NCBI GenBank assembly: GCA_023388335.1
Contig: JAEWGL010000115.1
Span: 1-39,504 of the forward strand
DNA: 39,504 bases
Origin: Pseudomonadota bacterium
GTDB lineage: Bacteria; Pseudomonadota; Gammaproteobacteria; Pseudomonadales; Pseudomonadaceae
Direction of reading: 5' to 3'
A program made the translations under genes and the position numbers. Below, piece by piece: positions 23,866 to 31,979 of this stretch (position 1 is its first letter; the number at the start of each line of letters is the position of its first letter). The notes under the pieces are model-generated. The model was given only the letters and a program-made list of their open reading frames with translations. It was not told where the DNA came from and did not search any database.

Positions 23866-25023
23866 TCAGCTGCGCCGGTCCAGCAGCAATACCACCAGGC
23901 GGTCCAACAGGCCCCACACGCGCTGCTTGAGCCGCCGCCACAACGGCCGCGCATGCCAATGGTCGAGGTCGACTTCCAGACTCTGGGCAAAGTCGCGCTC
24001 AAAGCTTGCAACCACCGCAGCGGTCAGCGGTGGGTCGAGGGCTTCGAGGTTGGCTTCCAGGTTGAAGCGCAGGTTCCAGTGGTCGAAGTTGCAGGAGCCG
24101 ATGCTGACCCACTCATCCACCAGCACCATCTTCAAGTGCAGGAAACACGGCTGGTACTCATAGATCTGCACCCCAGCGCGCAGCAAGCGCGGGTAGTAGC
24201 GGTGGCCGGCGTAGCGCACCGAGGGGTGATCGGTGCGTGGCCCCGTCAGCAGCAGGCGCACATCCACGCCTCGGGCCGCGGCTCGGCGCAGCGAGCGGCG
24301 CACGCTCCAGGTCGGCAGGAAATACGGCGTCGCGAGCCAGATGCGCTGGCTGCCGCTGTTCAACGCTCGCACCAACGAACGCAAGATATCCCGGTGCTGG
24401 CGGGCATCGGCATAGGCCACACGGCCCATCCCCAACCCCTGGCTCGGCACCCGTGGCAAGCGCGGCAGACCGAAGTCATCGGGCGGACGCCAGGCGGTGC
24501 GCTGGTTGTTGGCATGCCATTGGCGGTCGAACAGCAGCTGCCAGTCGGTAACGATCGGCCCCTGCATCTGCACCATCACTTCGTGCCACTCGCTGATCTC
24601 GTCGCCAGGCTTCCAGAATTCGTCGGTGACGCCCGTACCGCCGACCACGCCCCAGCGCTGATCGACCAGCAGCAGCTTGCGATGATCCCGATACAGGTTG
24701 CGAAGGCCACGGCGCCAGTTCAGGCGGTTGTACCAACGCAGTTCCACGCCCGCGGCAGTGAGCCGTTGGCGCAGGCCAAGGGTGAAGGCGACAGCGCCGT
24801 AGTCATCGAACAGACAGCGCACCTGCACACCGCGCGCAGCAGCCTGTTCCAGGGCCTGGACCATGGCCTCGGCGCAGCCTCCGGCCTCGACGAGATAAAG
24901 CTCGAGGTCCACCTGAAACTCGGCGCGCACGATTTCCAACAGCATGCGCGGAAAAAACGCCGGCCCGTCGATCAGCAGTTCGAACTGGTTGCCATCACGC
25001 CAGGGAAAGACGGGTCCGGCCAT
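23866..25023 (-). CDS. Phospholipase D-type cardiolipin synthase (ClsB-like)
   Basis: Phosphatidyl-transferase of the PLD superfamily, 385 residues. Two HKD motifs are complete: H114-K116-D121 in YRDHRKLLLVD and H296-K298-D303 in FLHLKMVLVDEW followed by SIGSCNFD. It lacks N-terminal transmembrane helices, unlike ClsA, and therefore resembles ClsB, which makes cardiolipin from phosphatidylglycerol. A basic C-terminal amphipathic stretch (RPLWRRLKQRVWGLLDRL) may bind the membrane. It begins one base after the yceI stop codon (TGACATG arrangement), so both form an operon. Substrate is inferred from family. Confidence 0.87.
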   Translation of the reverse strand: MAGPVFPWRDGNQFELLIDGPAFFPRMLLEIVRAEFQVDLELYLVEAGGCAEAMVQALEQAAARGVQVRCLFDDYGAVAFTLGLRQRLTAAGVELRWYNRLNWRRGLRNLYRDHRKLLLVDQRWGVVGGTGVTDEFWKPGDEISEWHEVMVQMQGPIVTDWQLLFDRQWHANNQRTAWRPPDDFGLPRLPRVPSQGLGMGRVAYADARQHRDILRSLVRALNSGSQRIWLATPYFLPTWSVRRSLRRAAARGVDVRLLLTGPRTDHPSVRYAGHRYYPRLLRAGVQIYEYQPCFLHLKMVLVDEWVSIGSCNFDHWNLRFNLEANLEALDPPLTAAVVASFERDFAQSLEVDLDHWHARPLWRRLKQRVWGLLDRLVVLLLDRRS

Positions 25024-25024
25024 G

Positions 25025-25606
25025 TCAGCGGGCGTTGAAAATCAGCACCGCGCTAACCGGTACCGACGGGCTGATGGACGCGACACCGGACACCTTGCGC
25101 AGGGCCACGAGGCCTGGCATCAGGTCGAAATCTTCTGCACGCAGCATCAGCGGTTCGAGCGTTACTACCTGGAAGCGCCGTTCGTCTAGGCGCGTGGCCA
25201 GCAGCAAGGCGTTGTAGCTGTGCTTCTTGCCATGCAAGGTGACCGTCAGCGGCAGGCGCAGTTCGAGCTGGGCGCCATTGGCCAGTTCGGTGATCGGTCG
25301 CAGGTCGAGCTGGGCCTGCACCGAGGCCTCGGGAAAACGAGCGAACTCGAACAGGTCATTGCGCACGCGCTCGTCGCGCAACGGGATGCCGCTGTTGGCC
25401 GAATCCATCTCGATTTTCAGCTGCGCGGTGCCCTTGCGATCGACCTTTCCGTGAAGCACGAGAAACCGATGGACCTCGGCGGTATCACCGTTCTTGCTGG
25501 TGACAAAGGACAGTCGCGATGACTCGCCATCCAGATGCCAGTTGGCCTGGGCTGGCAAGCTCAGGACCACCAGCAGGGCGAACAACAGACGGGGTAGATT
25601 GAGCAT
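25025..25606 (-). CDS. YceI-family periplasmic lipid-binding protein
   Basis: 193 residues from ATG 25606 (MLNLPRLLFALLVV), with a Sec signal peptide probably cleaved after AQA at residues 20-22; an in-frame GTG at 25621 is less likely. The mature protein is a YceI lipocalin-like barrel with WHLDGESSRLSFVTSKNG at the start and LMLRAEDFDLMPGL near the end. The family binds isoprenoid or long-chain amphiphilic ligands in the periplasm. Operonic with the downstream ClsB-like gene, hinting at a link with membrane lipids, which is inference. Confidence 0.87.
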   Translation of the reverse strand: MLNLPRLLFALLVVLSLPAQANWHLDGESSRLSFVTSKNGDTAEVHRFLVLHGKVDRKGTAQLKIEMDSANSGIPLRDERVRNDLFEFARFPEASVQAQLDLRPITELANGAQLELRLPLTVTLHGKKHSYNALLLATRLDERRFQVVTLEPLMLRAEDFDLMPGLVALRKVSGVASISPSVPVSAVLIFNAR

Positions 25607-25689
25607 GGGAAATCTCGGCACACAAGGCCGTCAACCTTACCCAACCGCCCTCACGGCAGCAAGCGACAACCCCTGCGTCCGGACATGGC

Positions 25690-25707
25690 CTGTCATGCAA
25701 GCATCAC
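25690..25707 (+). promoter_or_regulatory. Possible Pho box upstream of olsB
   Basis: CTGTCAT-GCAA-GCATCAC, matching the PhoB half-site CTGTCAT at 7 of 7 and a second half at 4 of 7. About 97 nt upstream of the olsB start. Low statistical weight on its own, but olsBA is phosphate-regulated in P. aeruginosa. Confidence 0.3.
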
Positions 25708-25803
25708 TGAAGATTCACGGAGGTGACACCGCATCTACCTAGGCTGACCCTGCGCTACATGGCCGACTGGCCGTACCCGACCGCAGGTTTAGGGAGACAC
25801 GCA

Positions 25804-26559
25804 ATGACCCGGATCGCTCGCTCTGGCGACAACAGCACCGCACGCCGCCTGCAAGCCGAACGCCTAGTCGGCGCCGCGGCGCTGCACGAGGCGCAAGCCC
25901 TGCGCTTCAAGGTGTTCAGCGGTGAGTACAAGGCCAGGCTCAAAGGGGCCGACCAGGGCCTGGACATGGATGACTACGATCTTCATTGCCGCCACATCGG
26001 CGTACGCGACCTGGGCACGGGAAAGCTGGTCGCGACTACGCGCCTGCTCGATCACCAGGCCGCCAGTACCCTGGGCCGCTTCTACAGCGAAGAGGAGTTC
26101 AGCCTGCATGGCCTGGTCCAGCTGCAAGGGCCGATCCTGGAGCTTGGCCGCACCTGCGTCGACGCCGCCTATCGCAACGGCGGCACCATTGCGGTGTTAT
26201 GGGGCGAGCTTGCCGAAATCCTCAACGAAGGCCGCTATAGCTACCTGATGGGCTGCGCCAGCATTCCCATGCAAGACGGTGGCGTACAGGCCCAGGCCAT
26301 CATGCAACGCCTGCGCGAGCGTTACCTGTGCACTGAGCACCTGCGCGCGGAGCCGAAAAAGCCGCTGCCGAGCTTCGTCCTGCCCGGCAATGTCATCGCA
26401 CAAATGCCGCCTTTGCTCAAAGCCTACATGCGCCTGGGCGCGAAGATCTGCGGCGAGCCCTGCTGGGATGAAGACTTCCAGGTCGCAGACGTGTTCATCC
26501 TGCTCAAGCGTGACGACCTCTGCCCGCGTTACGCCCGCCACTTCAAGGCAGCCGTCTGA
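25804..26559 (+). CDS. olsB: Ornithine N-acyltransferase (ornithine lipid synthesis, step 1)
   Basis: Transfers a 3-hydroxyacyl chain from acyl-ACP to ornithine to give lyso-ornithine lipid. 251 residues, GNAT-related (Acetyltransf_5) fold. Family motifs seen are EAQALRFKVFSGEYKARL (about 30-47), YDLHCRHIGVRD, LVATTRLLDHQAA and ILELGRTCVDAAYRNGGTI (the acyl-CoA/ACP-binding loop). The ATG at 25804 is preceded by GGGAGA. It shares TGATG with olsA, so the two are coupled. Ornithine lipids replace phospholipids under phosphate limitation in Pseudomonas. Confidence 0.92.
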   Translation: MTRIARSGDNSTARRLQAERLVGAAALHEAQALRFKVFSGEYKARLKGADQGLDMDDYDLHCRHIGVRDLGTGKLVATTRLLDHQAASTLGRFYSEEEFSLHGLVQLQGPILELGRTCVDAAYRNGGTIAVLWGELAEILNEGRYSYLMGCASIPMQDGGVQAQAIMQRLRERYLCTEHLRAEPKKPLPSFVLPGNVIAQMPPLLKAYMRLGAKICGEPCWDEDFQVADVFILLKRDDLCPRYARHFKAAV

Positions 26560-27341
26560 TGCGGCGGCTGCGGGTGATCTGCCGTCTTTCGCACGTAGCT
26601 CTGGTCGTCCTGCTGGGTCTGTGCCTGGCCGGCTGCTTCACCCTAGGCGAACGCCTGGCGCCGGCTGCCATGGATGCGCGGCGCCAACGCTGGAGCCGAG
26701 TGTTCATGCGCCACCTGAGCGCTGCCCTGCCCTTTCGCGTGACGGTGATCGGCGCGGTACCGCGCCAGCCAATGCTGTGGGTCAGCAATCATGTGTCCTG
26801 GACCGATATCCCGCTGCTGGGCATGCTCACACCGCTGTCGTTTCTGTCCAAAACCGAAGTTCGTCGCTGGCCAGTGATCGGCTGGCTGGCGCGCAAGGCC
26901 GGTACCTTGTTCATTCGGCGTGGTGGCGGCGACGGGCAGCGGCTGCGCGAGCAGATCGGCGGGCAGTTACGCCAAGCGCGGCCGCTGTTGATCTTTCCCG
27001 AGGGAACCACTACCGACGGGCGTAGCCTGCGCACCTTCCATGGACGGCTGCTGGCAGCCGCGATCGAACAGGGTACGCCGCTGCAGCCAGTCGCTATTCG
27101 GTACCTGCGTGGGGGGAAGCTGGATACGATCGCGCCGTTCATTGGTGAGGACGACCTGGTTTCGCACTTGATGCGGCTGTGCGCGCACGGCGTGGTGGAA
27201 GTGCAGATTCATTTGCTGACGCCCATTTCAACACTCGGCAAAGAGCGTGCCGCGCTGGCTTTCCTGGCGCAGGATGTAATCCACACCGCGCTTTTCGGTG
27301 TCGAATCGGCTACTCGTGGGCGAATACCACACGCCGCTTAG
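26559..27341 (+). CDS. olsA: Lyso-ornithine lipid acyltransferase (ornithine lipid synthesis, step 2)
   Basis: PlsC-like O-acyltransferase, 260 residues, second gene of the olsBA operon (start overlaps the olsB stop). N-terminal hydrophobic anchor ALVVLLGLCLAGCF (residues 14-27). The catalytic NHxxxxD is NHVSWTD with H78 and D83, and the second motif FPEGTTTDGRSL lies around 146-157. By context it esterifies lyso-ornithine lipid, although 1-acyl-glycerol-3-phosphate activity is common in this family and cannot be excluded. The LAGC in the anchor imitates a lipobox but is rejected as such. Confidence 0.9.
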   Translation: MRRLRVICRLSHVALVVLLGLCLAGCFTLGERLAPAAMDARRQRWSRVFMRHLSAALPFRVTVIGAVPRQPMLWVSNHVSWTDIPLLGMLTPLSFLSKTEVRRWPVIGWLARKAGTLFIRRGGGDGQRLREQIGGQLRQARPLLIFPEGTTTDGRSLRTFHGRLLAAAIEQGTPLQPVAIRYLRGGKLDTIAPFIGEDDLVSHLMRLCAHGVVEVQIHLLTPISTLGKERAALAFLAQDVIHTALFGVESATRGRIPHAA

Positions 27342-27385
27342 GGGCAACCGACCATTACCTGTCACAGTTGCCGCTCGGCAGCAAG

Positions 27386-27961
27386 TTAGATCCGCCTGGC
27401 AGCGGCGAACGCCTGCAACTGCGGATAAAACGCACGGAAATCCGCCAGCAGCGGCTCATACAAGGCGTCCAGTTCAGTCATCACACCCTGCATGCCTTCT
27501 GGCCTGGACAGCCGCCGCGCGATCCCCCTGAATACCTGTTCCAGCGTGGCGAAATCGCCATACGCCCCCAGCCAGTCATCGGCCGCCATGAATGGCGCAA
27601 TCCCGGCCAGCCGCCCCGGCAATTGTCGTTCGGCCAGCAGTACCTGGTAAAAACGCCGGGTGAACTGTTCAAGCGGCTGCTCGGCATAGTCCGCCCAATA
27701 CCGCGCCAGGCAATGGTCGAAAAACACATCGAGGACGATCCCGGCATAGCGCCGCCGCTCGCGAGGAAATCGCGCCAGAGCCGCCAGCACGAGCGGATGG
27801 CTGTCGGTATAGCTGTCGATCGAGCGGTGCAGGCGTATGGCTGCCTCTAGCGTGGGCTCGAATCGCCCTTCCAGCGGCCCTTTGACGAAATCGCCGTACA
27901 GGCTGCCGAGCAGTTGTTGCGGCGCAGGGCCGCCAAGGTGAAGGTGTGCGAGGTAGTTCAT
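27386..27961 (-). CDS. acpH: Acyl carrier protein phosphodiesterase
   Basis: Removes the 4'-phosphopantetheine from holo-ACP, yielding apo-ACP. 191 residues, as in E. coli AcpH (193). HD-like fold, with MNYLAHLHLG at the N-terminus, SLYGDFVKGPLEGRF (about 20-34), RLHRSIDSYTDSHP (about 43-56) and VFFDHCLARYW (about 79-89) giving the metal-coordinating His/Asp residues. The ATG at 27961 abuts the divergent ArsR control region. Convergent with olsA, with only 44 nt between the stops. Confidence 0.9.
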   Translation of the reverse strand: MNYLAHLHLGGPAPQQLLGSLYGDFVKGPLEGRFEPTLEAAIRLHRSIDSYTDSHPLVLAALARFPRERRRYAGIVLDVFFDHCLARYWADYAEQPLEQFTRRFYQVLLAERQLPGRLAGIAPFMAADDWLGAYGDFATLEQVFRGIARRLSRPEGMQGVMTELDALYEPLLADFRAFYPQLQAFAAARRI

Positions 27962-27987
27962 GTCGGCAGTTTAGCACCTGCGCCCTC

Positions 27988-28089
27988 TATATCGTCATAA
28001 CCCGATATAACGATTCATGCTCGTTTCAGAACCCTTTCATATTTGTATATCGCGAAATAACGATTTATATTTCGCTCCATCGCGATATA
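27988..28089 (+). promoter_or_regulatory. Inverted-repeat operators for the ArsR-MFS-xenB operon
   Basis: Two dyads. TATATCG-N8-CGATATA lies at 27988-28009, and TATATCGCG (28046-28054) pairs with CGCGATATA (28081-28089) over a 26-bp spacer. The short AT-rich core TATATCG is shared, so it probably defines the regulator half-site. The region sits between acpH and the ArsR gene and could control both directions. Confidence 0.6.
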
Positions 28090-28109
28090 GCGCTAGACCC
28101 GAGCCCACC

Positions 28110-28412
28110 ATGCCTCTTGATCTCGACGAAATAATAAAAGCCCTCTCCCATCCGGTACGGCGAGACATCCTCAGATGGCTGAAGGACCCTGCGGCGCAGT
28201 TCCCTGACCAGCACCACAGCACCGAACACGGCGTCTGTGCCGGGCAGATCGATCAACGTTGCGGCCTGTCGCAATCGACCGTCTCTGCCCACTTGGCCAC
28301 CCTGCAGCGCGCGGGCCTGATCAGCAGCCAGAAGATCGGCCAGTGGCATTTTTTCAAACGCAACGAGCAGACCATCCAGGTCTTCCTCGAGCAGATGAGC
28401 CAAGAGCTCTGA
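28110..28412 (+). CDS. ArsR-family transcriptional regulator
   Basis: Winged-helix repressor of 100 residues, first gene of an operon with an MFS exporter and xenB (13 nt and 19 nt gaps). The start at 28110 (MPLDLDEIIKALSHPVRRDIL) fits the family; a longer frame from 28017 would run through the operators. The HTH is CGLSQSTVSAHLATLQRAGL. It lacks the ELCVCDL metal site of ArsR/SmtB proteins, but Cys43 and Cys51 with His-rich QHHSTEH (residues 34-40) lie just before the recognition helix. That suggests an electrophile- or redox-sensing switch, which is inference. Ribosome site weak. Confidence 0.85.
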   Translation: MPLDLDEIIKALSHPVRRDILRWLKDPAAQFPDQHHSTEHGVCAGQIDQRCGLSQSTVSAHLATLQRAGLISSQKIGQWHFFKRNEQTIQVFLEQMSQEL

Positions 28413-28425
28413 CAAGGATTTTGCA

Positions 28426-29595
28426 ATGCCCCTTTCCCTGTTGATCCTGGCGCTCAGCGCCTTCGCCATCGGTACCACCGAATTCGTCATCATGGGCCTG
28501 CTGCCGGACGTGGCCAGCGACCTGGGTGTATCGATCCCCGGCGCCGGCTGGCTGGTGACCGGCTATGCCTTGGGGGTGGCGATCGGCGCACCGTTCATGG
28601 CCCTGGCCACCGCACGCTTGCCGCGCAAGGCAGCGCTGGTGACACTGATGGGTGTGTTCATCGTCGGTAACCTGCTGTGCGCCGTCGCCAGTGACTACAA
28701 CCTGCTGATGTTTGCACGCGTCGTTACTGCCCTGTGCCATGGCGCCTTCTTCGGCATCGGCTCGGTAGTGGCCGCGGGCCTGGTCCCAGCCAACCGCCGC
28801 GCCTCGGCCGTGGCATTGATGTTCACCGGCCTGACCCTTGCCAACGTCCTGGGCGTGCCACTGGGCACCGCGCTGGGCCAGGTCGCCGGCTGGCGCTCGA
28901 CCTTCTGGGCGGTGACCGCCATCGGCGTGATCGCTCTGGTCGGCCTGATGCGCTTCCTGCCTCTGAAAAAGGACGAGGAAAAAGTCGACATGCGCGCCGA
29001 GCTGGCCGCCCTCAAGGGCGCCGGCATCTGGCTCTCGTTGAGCATGACCGTGCTGTTCGCAGCCTCCATGTTCGCCCTGTTCACCTATATCGCCCCGCTG
29101 CTCGGTGATGTCACTGGCGTGTCGCCCCGCGGCGTGACCTGGACCCTGTTGCTGATCGGACTGGGCCTGACCCTGGGCAACATCATCGGTGGCAAGCTGG
29201 CCGATCGACGCCTGGGGGCCACCCTGGTCGGCGTGTTCGCCAGCATGGCAGTGATCTCCACGGTGCTGACCTGGACCAGCAGCGCGCTGATTCCCGCGCA
29301 AATCACCCTGTTCCTCTGGGCCACCGCCGCCTTTGCCGCCGTGCCGGCCCTGCAAGTCAATGTGGTGGCCTTCGGCAAGGCTGCGCCGAACCTGGTATCG
29401 ACCCTGAACATTGGCGCGTTCAACCTGGGCAACGCCCTGGGTGCCTGGGCCGGTGGCAGCGTGATCGCCCATGGCCTGGGCTTGACCCGCGTGCCGCTGA
29501 CCGCGGCTGCCTTGGCGGTACTGGCGCTGGTGGTCACGTTGATTCTGTTCAGCCAAGGCGGCAACGATGCCGAACTGGCGCCCGCTTCCAACTGA
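28426..29595 (+). CDS. MFS efflux transporter, AraJ/YdhP-like (DHA1)
   Basis: Twelve-helix drug:H+ antiporter type, 389 residues. Start ATG 28426 with AAGGA 8 nt upstream. The first helix has SAFAIGTTEFVIMGLLP, characteristic of the AraJ/YdhP/Bcr-like group, and VTGYALGVAIGAP follows. The sugar-transport-like loop LADRRLGATLVG is in the second half. Its place between an ArsR regulator and an Old Yellow Enzyme indicates export of a toxic, reducible compound. The exported substrate is not predictable from sequence. Confidence 0.87.
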   Translation: MPLSLLILALSAFAIGTTEFVIMGLLPDVASDLGVSIPGAGWLVTGYALGVAIGAPFMALATARLPRKAALVTLMGVFIVGNLLCAVASDYNLLMFARVVTALCHGAFFGIGSVVAAGLVPANRRASAVALMFTGLTLANVLGVPLGTALGQVAGWRSTFWAVTAIGVIALVGLMRFLPLKKDEEKVDMRAELAALKGAGIWLSLSMTVLFAASMFALFTYIAPLLGDVTGVSPRGVTWTLLLIGLGLTLGNIIGGKLADRRLGATLVGVFASMAVISTVLTWTSSALIPAQITLFLWATAAFAAVPALQVNVVAFGKAAPNLVSTLNIGAFNLGNALGAWAGGSVIAHGLGLTRVPLTAAALAVLALVVTLILFSQGGNDAELAPASN

Positions 29596-29614
29596 TAGCT
29601 GCGAGGTACACCGC

Positions 29615-30664
29615 ATGACCACGCTTTTCGATCCGATCACCCTGGGTGACCTTGAGCTGCCGAACCGCATCATCATGGCCCCGCTGACCCGCTGCCGCGC
29701 CGACGAGGGCCGTGTGCCCAATGCGCTGATGGCCGAGTATTACGTGCAGCGCGCCAGCGCCGGGCTGATCCTCAGCGAGGCGACCTCGGTGACGCCGATG
29801 GGCGTCGGCTACCCCGACACCCCAGGCATCTGGTCCAACGACCAGGTACGTGGCTGGACCAATGTCACCAAGGCCGTGCATGGCGCTGGCGGGCGCATCT
29901 TCCTGCAACTGTGGCACGTCGGGCGCATCTCCCATTCCCGCTACCTGAACGGCGAGACCCCGGTGGCGCCGAGCGCGATCCAGCCCAAGGGGCACGTCAG
30001 CCTGGTACGGCCGATCACCGCGTTCCAGACACCGCGCGCGCTGGAAACCGCCGAGATCGCCGACATCGTCGACGCTTACCGGGTGGGTGCCGAGAACGCC
30101 AAGGCCGCCGGTTTCGACGGCGTCGAGATCCATGCTGCCAACGGCTACCTGCTCGACCAATTCCTGCAGAGCAGCACCAACCAGCGTACCGATGGCTACG
30201 GCGGGTCGCTGGAAAACCGCGCGCGCCTGCTGCTGGAGGTGACCGACGCGGCCATCGAGGTCTGGGGCGCCAACCGGGTTGGCGTGCACCTGGCCCCACG
30301 TGCCGACAGCCACGACATGGGCGACGCCAATCGCGTCGAGACCTTTACCTATGTGGCCCGTGAATTGGGCAAGCGTGGCGTGGCGTTCCTCTGCTCGCGC
30401 GAGCGAGAAGCCGACGACAGCATCGGCCCGCTGATCAAGCAGGCCTTCGGTGGCCCTTACATCGCCAATGAAGGCTTCGACAAAGCCCGCGCCAACGCCG
30501 CATTGGCCAAGGGCACCGCCGACGCGGTGGCCTTCGGCGTGCCCTTCATCGCCAATCCCGACCTGCCCGCCCGACTGGCCGCCGATGCACCGTTGAACGA
30601 GGCCCGCTCCGAGACGTTCTATGCCAAGGGGCCGGTGGGGTATATCGATTATCCGCGGATGTGA
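29615..30664 (+). CDS. xenB: Xenobiotic reductase B (Old Yellow Enzyme family)
   Basis: FMN-dependent NAD(P)H ene-reductase, 349 residues, the length of Pseudomonas XenB. It reduces nitroaromatics, nitrate esters and alpha,beta-unsaturated carbonyls. Start ATG 29615 (MTTLFDPITLGDLELPNRI), GAGG upstream. Visible features: IIMAPLTRCRADEG, LILSEATSVTPMGVGYPDTP, VEIHAANGYLLDQFLQ with the His-x-x-Asn substrate pair, and QRTDGYGGSLENRAR. The C-terminus GPVGYIDYPRM is typical. Regulated by the upstream ArsR protein by inference. NemA of E. coli plays the equivalent role under NemR. Confidence 0.94.
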   Translation: MTTLFDPITLGDLELPNRIIMAPLTRCRADEGRVPNALMAEYYVQRASAGLILSEATSVTPMGVGYPDTPGIWSNDQVRGWTNVTKAVHGAGGRIFLQLWHVGRISHSRYLNGETPVAPSAIQPKGHVSLVRPITAFQTPRALETAEIADIVDAYRVGAENAKAAGFDGVEIHAANGYLLDQFLQSSTNQRTDGYGGSLENRARLLLEVTDAAIEVWGANRVGVHLAPRADSHDMGDANRVETFTYVARELGKRGVAFLCSREREADDSIGPLIKQAFGGPYIANEGFDKARANAALAKGTADAVAFGVPFIANPDLPARLAADAPLNEARSETFYAKGPVGYIDYPRM

Positions 30665-30684
30665 TCGGCGTAGGACTGTCCGCT

Positions 30685-30956
30685 TCTGAAGGGAAAGGAC
30701 TGACCGCGGTGTGTAGTGTCGATCGCGGTGGCAGGCTGCAATGCGGTCCGCCCCTCTCCCTTTTGGGAAAAGGCTGGGGTGAGGGGCAGCGGATACCGTA
30801 GTCAAACGGGTACCGCGGTGCCCCCAGGCCCCTCACCCTAACCCTCTCCCAGAGGGAGAGGGAATCGATTGCGGTGTAGCGTCGATCGTGTCAGCGGCTG
30901 GCAGCGCAGTCCACGCCCTCTCCCTCTGGGAGAGGGCTGGGGTGAGGGGCAGCGGG
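30685..30956. repeat. Duplicated block with three CCCTCACC/GGGAGAGG palindromes
   Basis: Fills 30665-31030, which has no gene. Copy A (30751-30790), inverted copy B (30826-30863) and copy C (30914-30953) belong to the family at 6904-7030. The segments before A and C are similar to each other (GCGGTGT, then TGTCGATCG or CGTCGATCG, and GCAGGCTGCAATGCGGTCC versus TGGCAGCGCAGTCC), so the block arose by tandem duplication of about 150-160 bp. Confidence 0.82.
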
Positions 30957-31030
30957 CGGCGCAGTTCACACGCGAAATTGGGCTGAGAACCAAGACCACG
31001 CGGTCGCGACAGAGAAACCGGCCTTGCAGC

Positions 31031-31876
31031 TCAGCGCGCGTTGAGCTGCTGCTGCAGGTTCTGCACCTGGCTCTGCAGGGTGTTGAGGCTGCGGGTCATC
31101 TGCCTGCGGAACGCATCGAACTCCTGCACCGAGGCACCGCTGGCGGCAGGCGTCGCCGGGCGGTTATCGATCTGGCTCTTGAGCACCAGCAGGTCCTGCT
31201 CCAGGCTTTGGATCGCCGCGCTCGGATTGCCCTGCTGCTTGAGCGCCGCCACCTCGCCGCTCAGGCTCTTGAGCTGGCCATCGAGCTTGCCGCCATCGAC
31301 CTGCGCCGCCTTCAAGGCCGCAAGTTCGGTGTTCACGACCTTGAGCTGCTCTTGCAGCTGCTTTTGCAGTTCGGCAGTGGCCACCTGCTGGGCCTGGTTG
31401 ACCTTCTGCTGCTCACGGGCATCGGCCAGCACCTGCTCCAGGCGCTTGCCCAGGTCCCCGGCCTGCCCCGCGACACCCTGCTGTTGCTTGCCCTGTTCGG
31501 CCAAGCTGGCCTGCAGCTGGCGGATCTGCAATTTCAGCGCCTCGCTGCCGGTACTGACACTGGACTCGCTGGCGTCAATCTTGCCGCTGATCGCCTGCAG
31601 TCGGCCGGCTGCCTCTTCGCTGATGCGGGCGAAGCTTTCCTGGGTCGCCACCAACTGCTGCTCCATCAGCGAGATCTGCTGGAAGCTCCACCAGCCCAAC
31701 CCACCCAGGGCAATGAACGATGCACACAACAACGCCCAGAGCGGCGCGGTACTGGCCGGCCGCGCTGCCTTCTGGCGGCTGCGAGCGACGTGTGCCGGCA
31801 GCAGTTCGTCATCATCTCGGGTGCCGGCGCGCAAGGTGGGCACGTCGTCGAAGTCTTCTCGGGCATCGTTACGCAT
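31031..31876 (-). CDS. Single-pass coiled-coil membrane protein, unknown
   Basis: 281 residues from ATG 31876 (MRNDAREDFDDVPTLR). A 45-residue acidic, basic-ended cytoplasmic N-terminus leads to one transmembrane helix (ALLCASFIALGGLGWWSF). The remaining 200 residues are low-complexity Gln/Ala/Leu-rich coiled coil (for example LQKQLQEQLKVVNTELAALK) ending LNTLQSQVQNLQQQLNAR. By topology the coiled coil should be periplasmic. Upstream in-frame starts (31894, 31906) are possible; ribosome sites are poor for all. Its arrangement resembles HemX-like or YbgF-type helper proteins but I see no diagnostic domain. Confidence 0.75.
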   Translation of the reverse strand: MRNDAREDFDDVPTLRAGTRDDDELLPAHVARSRQKAARPASTAPLWALLCASFIALGGLGWWSFQQISLMEQQLVATQESFARISEEAAGRLQAISGKIDASESSVSTGSEALKLQIRQLQASLAEQGKQQQGVAGQAGDLGKRLEQVLADAREQQKVNQAQQVATAELQKQLQEQLKVVNTELAALKAAQVDGGKLDGQLKSLSGEVAALKQQGNPSAAIQSLEQDLLVLKSQIDNRPATPAASGASVQEFDAFRRQMTRSLNTLQSQVQNLQQQLNAR

Positions 31877-31979
31877 GGGAACTTTCAACCACATCGGCAG
31901 GAGCAAAGGGGCATTAGTATAAACCGCTCAAGGGTGCCTTGATCGACCATTGTCCGCGCGCCCGTTCGATGAGTGAAGT

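Noticed and set aside
26559..26640. Lipoprotein signal (LAGC) in OlsA
   Set aside because: The motif lies within an N-terminal membrane anchor of a cytoplasmic-face acyltransferase; lipid modification would misplace the HX4D active site.
28354..29721. 455-codon open frame antisense to the MFS gene and arsR end
   Set aside because: Gln/Gly/His-rich mirror product typical of antisense high-GC frames; the plus-strand genes have good family matches.
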